Of a stretch of 29,742 nt of DNA, positions 23,601 through 29,742 are shown piece by piece. This DNA comes from Powellomyces hirtus (lineage: Eukaryota; Chytridiomycota; Chytridiomycetes; Spizellomycetales; Powellomycetaceae), in the NCBI GenBank assembly GCA_025526995.1, contig JAHLKG010000046.1, positions 1-29,742 of the forward strand, given 5' to 3'. A program made the position numbers and the translations under genes. The notes below the pieces were generated by a model, which ran no database searches, had not been told where the DNA came from, and worked only from the letters and a program-made list of their open reading frames with translations. The first letter of the stretch is position 1. Each line of letters opens with the position of its first letter.

Positions 23601-24674
23601 ACATACGAAATTTCAGCTGCGCTCTGCGGAGACACGCAACTTCAGCTCTTAGGCGAACTCGTCGCTGTTTTCCCCGAAAACAACTCAAAACGCAAGGAGC
23701 CGGCGGCGAAGCTGCGATGTGGGCCCACGACCGTGCCACAGGGCGAATTTCCCCCCGACTGTTTCTTGTTTTCGGCTAAGGAACATGGGTCCGCTCTTTT
23801 CTTGGAAGACCTGAGCCTTTCTTTGGCAAAGGAGTCCTCAGCCATGGCCAATTGCTTGCAGAGCACTGAAGGCGCCTCCGTGACGGCTACCGGCTGCGTC
23901 TTTCACTCGCATAACTCCCCCGCTGTTGGCCTCTGGTGATCCATGTCGCGATGCAGCCTTCAGAGATGCACTTTCAAACGCCACACGTCCGCTGCCGTGC
24001 TCGTCGGCGGAGACACCACGAGCCTCGTCATGGAGAAATGCACAGTCAAGGAGAGCGTCAAGGCTGCGGTCGAGGTCATGGGCAGGGACTGCACCGCCCG
24101 GCTTACCGACTGCAGTTTCACTCGCTGCCAAAGCCAGGCCGTCGTGGGCTACAGCTGCGCGAACCGTTTGGAGATGGTGAGATGCGAGGTCACAAGCTCG
24201 GGCAAGTTCGGGACACACTCGTGCCTCCTCCTCGCCAACCAGGCGACGATGCTTCGTGACTGCAAGTTTGACCGCAACCGCTCGGACGTAGTCGTCATGC
24301 AGGGATCTGCCGAGTCGGACCACTCGGCGTTCCTATCAATGGACGGGTGCATGCTCACAAAAAACAGCGGGTCCGGGGTGATCTTTGGGATGAGTCCCTG
24401 TCACGGCATCCTGTCACGAAACATCATTTCCGACAGCGCGGCTTCCGGGATCAATTTCTTGGCTGTTGCGGTCGGGAAGAAGGTCACACTTCGCGACAAC
24501 CGGATAGAAAGGAACGGGCTGGGTCGTGGTTCCGACGTGGCTGCTTTGAAAGGGGTGGAAGGGAGAGTCGTCATGGCGGGGACGAACAATGTGCCGGAGA
24601 AACCAACGATTCTCGAACTTAGTGGCGATTTGCTGAGGTACTACGAATCGTTCACCTCGGTCGAGATGTCGTAG
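20698..24674 (+). CDS. OAS/CD-NTase-like nucleotidyltransferase fused to TPRs and a beta-helix; in-frame TGA
   Basis: Exons 20698-21627 and 21708-24674; the 80-nt intron is phase 0 (VDALQ|TIVDK). Read through one TGA (23937-23939), the protein is about 1298 residues. The N-terminal domain (~140-370) has the polymerase-beta-type nucleotidyltransferase signature GSFRKGTYWRQSDLDIIV (Gly-Ser ~165; Asp 177 and 179) and a third carboxylate in EFDCDVVFF (~225/227). A helical segment VSGYLLETLVLDLHD follows, as in OAS and CD-NTase enzymes. All three metal-binding residues are present, so catalysis is plausible. TPR-like helices span ~495-680 and ~760-865 (YTKLLELDPDDHLSLSNRSS). From ~911 a right-handed beta-helix begins (GSGDFLSLADAITQSQG) and runs to the end with 25-residue Cys-spaced coils. 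The TGA falls inside a coil without breaking the spacing. A later ATG at 20902 (MSKKKQG) is an alternative start. The product (oligoadenylate, cyclic nucleotide or RNA tail) cannot be told. Confidence 0.82.
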
Positions 24675-24686
24675 CGTGGGGAGACA

Positions 24687-24693
24687 TATAAAA
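24687..24693 (+). promoter_or_regulatory. TATA-box-like element
   Basis: TATAAAA lies 13 bp after the stop of the fusion gene and 27 bp before the ATG at 24720. If used, transcription would start close to that ATG, giving a very short leader, or the true start codon lies further on. Confidence 0.4.
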
Positions 24694-24719
24694 GGGAAAG
24701 AGATTTGGCCTCGACGACC

Positions 24720-25107
24720 ATGATTCAATTCATCGTTAATGGCAAGGCCTCCCCAGATCTGGTCGTTTTGGACCCTGTGTACGTGGTGGACCGTGTGCCG
24801 GTCTCGTTGCACATCCATCATGATGAAAATAAAACGGAAGCGAGTCGCAGGACTTCCTGGACAGGTCCCGCGCGATAGGCCTATTTGCTCTGGAGGCGAA
24901 GGTAATTTCAGGTGCTCGCGGCCGGTGAATCACATGCACCACCGCTGACAACGGCGGCAGGAGCAACTGGTCGAGGATTTGACATGCGCATCCGACGACT
25001 CAATGGGAATAAAGCCTCCGACGTTACCAATCTTTGTTGGACGTGTTTTGATCGAGTCCATACGGACTCCACGCAGTTGCTGCCCATCATACGAGCTTAA
25101 GCACTGA
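24720..25107 (+). CDS. Small spliced ORF of unknown function (tentative)
   Basis: ATG at 24720 (context GACCATG) opens MIQFIVNGKASPDLVVLDPV. With introns 24795-24850 (GTGCCG...CGCAG) and 24902-24960 (GTAATT...GGCAG), all phase 0, the exons continue as DFLDRSRAIGLFALEAK and EQLVEDLTCASDDSMGIKPP, to a TGA at 25105. Total about 90 residues. The second donor is strong; the first is weak. Another frame after 24912 is also open, so the model is tentative. It begins 45 bp after the fusion gene's stop on the same strand. No family recognised. Confidence 0.35.
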
Positions 25108-25616
25108 GTATTGGTCAGAGCACACGCAGACACAGTACCAGAATTCAAAATGTCAAAGGCTGTGGCCAACCCGGTCGGGTTCAACACGCAAGAGGAAAGT
25201 GTTTTACATCATAACCCATACTCATACAGTTCGCTATGTGTTGACAACTTTGGAACCAGGAAGTTATTTCAAGTGGGACACAAACCGTATTAAATGCGAG
25301 TAGATTGTCATTAATAAGATTGTCATCATAACTCTTTGGATTGTAATTCAAACTAGAAAAGGCTTCGCAGCGTCGGAGAGGACCAAAAACACATAGAAAA
25401 CATACCAAGCGCCAGCTGTTTGGGTGTGTGTGGGGTATGGCAATTACATGGAATGGGGAGTGCGGGGGTTCTCACTGGTGAGTGCCCCTATTTTTAGAAA
25501 TGCGTTTTGGAAAATCGAAATGGGCGCCTTTCCTTTGCAAACCCAAACAGCTTTACTGAACCGTCCATCGCCACCCCGCCGGTAATTCCCTAGCCAACAC
25601 CCACAAACCAACCAAC
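25108..25616. other. Spacer without a supported gene
   Basis: AT-rich in the middle (about 25195-25345). No coding region or repeat is supported. The right part is the promoter of the membrane protein that follows. Confidence 0.45.
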
Positions 25617-26266
25617 ATGCCCCGTCCATTCATGCCCCTGTCGCCCTTCTCGGCGACGACCTGGCGGGTCGCATGGGGCGTGTCAGCCGGCCTGCCTGCC
25701 TTCCCCCTGTTCGTCGACCGTTTCTTCAATGCCCTCTTCCTGACCCTCAACACCCTCATCGTTTGCGCTTGCGCGCTGGGCCGTGCGGCCTCCACGGCCC
25801 GCCGCCGACCATGGGCAAGCGTCGGACTCTCGCCCAGCGGTTCGCCGTGGCTCTGTTCCGCCTGCTTGCTGCCATCCACGCCGTCTACTATCTGGCTGAA
25901 ATCGCCCACACCAAGCTCGTCGAGTACGAGCCCGTGCTGGCCGTCCACCACGTCGTTGCCCTCGTCATCTTTCTCGTCATGGCCATCCGCACCGAGTACA
26001 TTATGGTTCTCAGCATTGTGCCTTATTGGCTGCACGCTCTCTACCACGTGGCCGGCAGCTGGGAGAGCGAGTTTGCGCGCCGCGTCCTGCCCGTGTACTG
26101 CCTGTCGTTGGCGACGGGTGGCCTGTGGGCCACGTCCATGTGGCTGAAAGGTGTCGGCACAATTATCCTGCCCCTGTGCTGCTTCCTCGAGGTTGCCGTG
26201 AACTATCACATGCAGTGCAACGGCCTTTGGCTCGCCGAGTGTCTGGCCGGATTGGCGGAAGTCTGA
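25617..26266 (+). CDS. Multi-pass membrane protein with an apparent frameshift
   Basis: ATG at 25617 (context CCAACATG) begins a hydrophobic N-terminal region (LPAFPLFVDRFFNALFL, LTLNTLIVCACALG) in frame 3. From about 25811 the protein-like reading lies in frame 2: TLAQRFAVALFRLLAAIHAV, VHHVVALVIFLVMAIRTEYI, IMVLSIVPYWLHALYHVAGS, RVLPVYCLSLATGGLWATS and GVGTIILPLCCFLEVAV, ending at a TGA at 26266. About six membrane segments result. No good intron fits the change of frame between about 25790 and 25825, so a frameshift (mutation or sequence error) is likely. Alternatively the gene starts at the ATG at 25811, leaving about 151 residues with five segments. Family not recognised. Confidence 0.6.
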
Positions 26267-26384
26267 TTTCGGGAAAACAACGGCACCAGTAGCTTTTCTA
26301 GTTTGATAACCCTATTATATTAGATCGATGACTCTATAAGCTTAGTGGCGGTCTGCAGAGTTTGTTGATGAACATTTGTGTCGG

Positions 26385-26565
26385 GCCTTGTCGCCCGCCT
26401 GCAAGGAGCTTCTTGCCGCAGCGTTCAGCGTTGACGTCTTTCAACAAGGCGCCCGCGTCGGAGGCATCTGGGCGTACTCTGACAATCCCGTCCCTCCTTC
26501 CGTCATGCGGCAAACCGTGTTAAATCTAAGCAGAGCTCAGGTGCGAATGCTGTGTCTTTTGAGCC
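26385..26565 (+). pseudogene. Relic of a flavin-containing monooxygenase-like gene
   Basis: One forward frame reads ACKELLAAAFSVDVFQQGAR directly followed by VGGIWAYSDNPVPPSVMRQT, then VLNLSRAQVRMLCLLS. This matches the N-terminal FAD-binding part of flavin monooxygenases: the helix after the dinucleotide fold, the acidic end of strand 2, the hallmark GGIW with Y, then the P-x-V..T-V-x-N-x-S block and the MMCFSDF-type block, here degraded. The glycine-rich GxGxxG start is not intact just upstream, and no further FMO sequence follows, so this is a truncated remnant. An exon of a gene with distant exons is less likely. Confidence 0.5.
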
Positions 26566-26850
26566 GCGGTGCAAGACCAGCCATCACCAGCCGCGTAAGA
26601 GTTAGGCATGTTAAGACTTTTAAACACGTCCTCGTGGTCTCTCACAAACTCCAGTTTGCCTGGCTACTTGTCCAAAAAGAAAGCACGACGCCCCCCGGTC
26701 GGCAGCTGCCCTCGCAAGGACTGTGCTCATTCTCATAATTCTGCTCAATCTTTCGAACTCTATATTGATTCTAGTCATCTAATCTAAAAACGGATCTTTG
26801 ATGCTTCATCTTTGAACTCTGCTCGCCGTATCCTGCGGCGTTGCATGTGT
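26566..26850. other. Spacer, 3' flank of the Cys-rich protein gene
   Basis: No gene supported. The right side is the 3' untranslated region of the minus-strand gene. Confidence 0.4.
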
Positions 26851-27953
26851 CTAGGCCCAGTTGCCGCATCCTTTCTTCTGATTGGCAGGAGCGCATTTGT
26901 TCTTGATCTTCTCTCCGGGGAACGCGTTGCTGCAACAGCCTGCATGGTTTTAAACGGCACTGTTAGTGGGCTATATGCGCAGGTCATAAGCATCGTCACG
27001 CTTACCAGATTTGCACTCATTGTTCTTGCCGCAGGCTGCCCACTCTCCTTTGCTGCCACCGCCGTTGCCGCCGCCGTTGCCACCGCCGTTGCCACCGGCT
27101 CCGCACTGTTTCTTTTGGTTGGAGGGGGCGCACTTGTTCTTGATGTTAGGTCCGGCAAAGGCACTGCTGCCGCAACCTGAGACAAGACGGGTTTGTGTTA
27201 GGAATCAAGCAAGGTGCTCTGTTTTTGTTGGTTGAGCTTGACGCGACTCACCAGAGTTGCATTCGCTGTCGCCCCCGCAGGCCTGGTACTCTCCCTTTTT
27301 GCCGCCACCGTTGCCGCCACCGTTGCCGCCAGCGCTGCCTTCCTTGAAACCGCAGTAGACCTGGTTGCCGTTCTGGTGACAGTAGGTGCCTTCGCCGCAA
27401 GGCCTGATGTGGTCTTTCCAATTGCCTGGAAGAAGGAGTCACTCGATTAGTTACCAGTGCCAACGCGGAAGCAAACACTGGGCCCCATGCGCTTACCGTT
27501 TGACTTGGTGGCGAACCAGTCGCCACCCAGGCAGCGCATGTCTCCGTCCCTGCCGCCGTCGTTCACAGCTTTGCCGAGCGCGCCGAGCGCCTCGGGGCCC
27601 ACGCAGCGGTTGCCGTAGCCAGGCAGGTAAACGCATGAGTCGCCGGTAGCGCGGGTTGTGAGGGTCTTGGCGCGCGCAAAAGCGGAACCAAGATGGGGGA
27701 TCTCGGTATCGTTCTTCGAAGGGGCGAAGCCTGAGATCGTCCCGCAGCCGCTTCCGACGATTTCGCCGCAGACGACGCCGCCAGTAAGGCAGTTTGGAAT
27801 CATCCAAGGCACCGCCACAAAGAACGTACTGCAGTAGCCGCCAGCGATGGTGCCCCCAACCCGCGGCACGCGGTCCGTTTGGTGCCCCCCATCGGCAGAG
27901 ACGCCGCCAAGGACGGCAAGAGCGGCGGAAACGGCGATGAGCTTGGAAACCAT
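26851..27953 (-). CDS. Secreted Cys-rich modular protein with Gly-rich linkers, four exons
   Basis: Exons 27953-27497, 27425-27252, 27176-27006 and 26939-26851 join in phase to 296 residues. All three introns (71, 75, 66 nt) are phase 1. A signal peptide begins MVSKLIAVSAALAVLGGVSA. Exon 1 encodes a ~130-residue Cys-bearing region (GYCSTFFVAVPWMIPNC, GDSCVYLPGYGNRCVG). Two copies of a Cys module follow: CGGDSECNSGCGSSAF and CGKNNECKSGCCSNAF, each ending IKNKCAP(S/A)NQKK.CG. They are joined by linkers of (GGN)-type repeats. In both modules an intron falls at the same codon (SG), so the module probably spread by exon duplication. The C-x(5)-C-x(3)-C[GC] spacing recalls dickkopf-N-like or EGF-like modules, but I cannot assign a family. 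Likely extracellular: wall-associated, adhesive or effector-like. The first copy has Gly where the second has a Cys. Confidence 0.85.
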
Positions 27954-28038
27954 GACTGAGGAGGGGATTGTCGAGGGGATTGTTGACTGCTAAGGGAGTG
28001 GTGATGAGAAAGCTTGAGGGCGGCGACCCCAGCCCCGC

Positions 28039-28045
28039 TTTTATA
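28039..28045 (-). promoter_or_regulatory. TATA box of the Cys-rich secreted protein gene
   Basis: TATAAAA on the minus strand (GGGATATAAAAGCGGGG) lies about 86 bp upstream of the ATG at 27953, well placed for a transcription start near 28010. A C-rich stretch follows upstream (28065-28105). Confidence 0.6.
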
Positions 28046-28520
28046 TCCCTGGCTTTCGGACCCTCCCCTTCCCCCCTTCCCCCCCTTCTCCCCGCACTTT
28101 CCCCTCGGGAACCTCTCATCCTCCTTGCGGGACGGGCTTCAGTTTACTCGGCGGCATCCAAAGCAGTGAAAACCATCGCTTTTGCCCGCAATTTTCACCG
28201 TAAGGAATGCCGAGCGCCATGCCAGGTTTGCCTGTATTGCTGTCTTTCGCAACAAGAGCCACGCAAACTTCTCGTTTGGGACGGATGAAAAAGACAAGCG
28301 CTTGCCACAATTAGTCGTATGTTGTTGGTGGGGGGTAGGGGACGGTGACAACTGAAGAGTGGGGTTCAACTGTTGGACCCATGGGTGCTGGTCGTAGCTT
28401 TTTCGACAGGTCACGGCCTCCGCGGCCGCCCTCCGCGGTGGCACAGTCCACAATTGTCAAATAGTCAAAACTCAAAAATGCAAAAACCTTATAAATTTGT
28501 AAAGTGCCGCCAGTTCCTCT
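28046..28520. other. Upstream spacer without a supported gene
   Basis: Pyrimidine-rich near the TATA box. The remaining ORFs (for example 28139-28453, -) have no protein character. No RNA gene or repeat was noticed before the tandem array. Confidence 0.45.
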
Positions 28521-29180
28521 CAAGAACTCAGCCCCCTTTTTGCTCTCGTTTTGCACTCAGGAGGCAGGTAATTACAGTAGTAGTGAGGAATAGCCAATAC
28601 AAGCAAGGGTAAGAACTCAGCCCCCTTTTTGCTCTCGTTTTGCACTCAGGAGTCAGGTTTACTCGTCCGCGGAGGTAATTAGTAGTGAGTAATAGCCACT
28701 AACTCAACTCCTGCTGCTCGTCCCGGTAAAGGCAGAGACAAGCAAGGGTGAGAACTCAGCCCACTTTTGCTCTCGTTTTGCACTCAGGAGTCAGGTTTAC
28801 TGTATACTCTCGTCCTCGTCCTCGGAGGTAATTAGTAGTGAGTAATAGCCACTAACTCAACTCCTGCTGCTCGTCCCGGCAAAGCAAGGGTGAGAACTCA
28901 GCCCCCTTTTTGCTCTCGTTTTGCACTCAGGAGTCAGGTTTATTGTACACTTTCGTCCGGGGAGGGAATTAGTAGTGAGTAATAGCCACTAACTCAACTC
29001 CTGCTGCTCGTCCTCGTAAAGGCAGAGACAAGCAAGGATAAGAACTCAGCCCCCTTTTTGCTCTCGTTTTGCACTCAGGAGTCAGGTTTACACTCTCGTC
29101 CGCGGAGGCAATTAGTAGTGAGTAATAGCCACTAACTCAACTCGCTGCTGCTCGTCCCTGTAAAGGCAGAGACAGAGCAA
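28521..29180. repeat. ~140-bp tandem repeat array, five copies
   Basis: Units begin AGAACTCAGCCCCCTTTTTG near 28523, 28612, 28751, 28892 and 29041. They continue through CTCTCGTTTTGCACTCAGGA, TAGTGAGTAATAGCCACTAA and CTCCTGCTGCTCGTCC. The first copy is shortened to about 89 bp; the others are 139-149 bp and differ mainly by small indels around the TCGTCCGCGGAGG segment. The array ends about 85 bp before the ATG at 29264, so it is the immediate upstream region of that gene. Confidence 0.92.
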
Positions 29181-29263
29181 GAAGAGTGGGCAGCTCGGCA
29201 CCACTAGTCCGCTGCTCGTCAGTCCCTCTCAGAAATTGCTTTCTCCCACTCGACACCTCAACG

Positions 29264-29742
29264 ATGTCGCGATTCGACGCCCTGCCACCGTGGGTGAAGC
29301 GCACCGCGCTTTCCACGAATCTCTTGCTAACGATCGTGCCGGCCGTGGTGGTCTTCTCTTTGGAGGACGGGATGGGCGTAACGCCCGTCGGTCTGCCAAC
29401 TGTGAGCGCTGTGCTCACCCTCGCAACCTGGCCCGTTTACATTTGGGATTTGCTGAAGGTATGCTGCGCCCTCGGCGCTGCCTCTTGTTGTTGTGAGGTT
29501 AGCTTGGCCAGCCCCGTTGAATGTTTGGTTTTTCTTTGTGTGTTTGTTTCCAGAGACACGAGCTGCGCTATCGCCTGGCCGCGTACGCCGTGGTCATCCT
29601 TGCATCGGCCGTAGCGTTTGTGGCGTGGCAGCTGGACGCCGAAGCGCGGGGGCGGGCGAAGTGGTCCATGGTGTGGGTGGCGCTCGTTGCGTGCCAGGTG
29701 AGAAAAATCCAGCCATGCATGCATGCGAGCGTGGTTTTTGTT
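29264..29742 (+). CDS. Membrane protein, 5' part (gene runs off the window)
   Basis: ATG at 29264 (context ACGATG). Exon 1 is 29264-29458 and exon 2 is 29554-29697, joined in phase 0 by a 95-nt intron (GTATGC...TTCCAG); a second intron begins at 29698 (GTGAGA). The 113 residues visible include hydrophobic segments LSTNLLLTIVPAVVVFSL, VSAVLTLATWPVYIWDLL, LAAYAVVILASAVAFVAW and MVWVALVACQ, so about four membrane passes. The short N-terminus begins MSRFDALPPWVKR. No family recognised from this part. Confidence 0.7.

Noticed and set aside
23880..23963. A small intron removing the TGA at 23937 (for example 23898-23963)
   Set aside because: The donor (GTCTTT) is poor, and removal would delete a coil that fits the 25-residue repeat exactly.

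Overview
The window looks like nuclear DNA of a fungus. It holds a fungal-type PDR (pleiotropic drug resistance) ABC transporter, a CaMK-type kinase rich in introns, secreted proteins with signal peptides and one Kex2-like site, and introns mostly 35-105 nt long with GT...AG ends. Genes lie on both strands without operons. The lineage cannot be fixed from sequence alone. A zoosporic or other early-diverging fungus is a plausible guess, because of the many short introns and the lineage-specific membrane and Cys-rich proteins.

Layout. Positions 1-3.8 kb are gene-poor: coding-looking fragments, a nested palindromic MITE-like element (1591-1929), short tandem duplications, a 228-bp higher-order repeat and two long poly-C tracts. 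A nine-exon calcium/calmodulin-dependent kinase is on the minus strand (3854-5672). A repeat-bearing spacer with four copies of GGGAATTCCC follows, then a small acidic minus-strand ORF (6430-6768). The full-length PDR transporter (7625-12149, +) converges on a three-exon multi-pass membrane protein (12438-13544, -). A secreted PLC-like phosphodiesterase with seven exons is at 14429-15940 (+). After a poorly coding stretch comes a secreted ricin-B-fold lectin with very short introns (18092-19143, +).

Two terminal-inverted-repeat elements (20085-20306 and 20351-20597) sit directly upstream of the most unusual gene, 20698-24674 (+). It encodes an OAS/CD-NTase-like nucleotidyltransferase domain fused to TPR repeats and a right-handed beta-helix. 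One in-frame TGA interrupts the beta-helix, while the 25-residue repeat continues unbroken across it. A small spliced ORF may follow at once (24720-25107).

The right end has a membrane protein with an apparent frameshift (25617-26266), a relic of a flavin monooxygenase gene (26385-26565) and a secreted modular Cys-rich protein on the minus strand (26851-27953, with a TATA box). A roughly 140-bp tandem repeat array (28521-29180) follows. It ends just before the 5' part of a membrane protein gene that runs off the window (29264-).

The genes do not form an obvious pathway. Secretion and membrane functions dominate, and the intergenic DNA is rich in foldback and tandem repeats.
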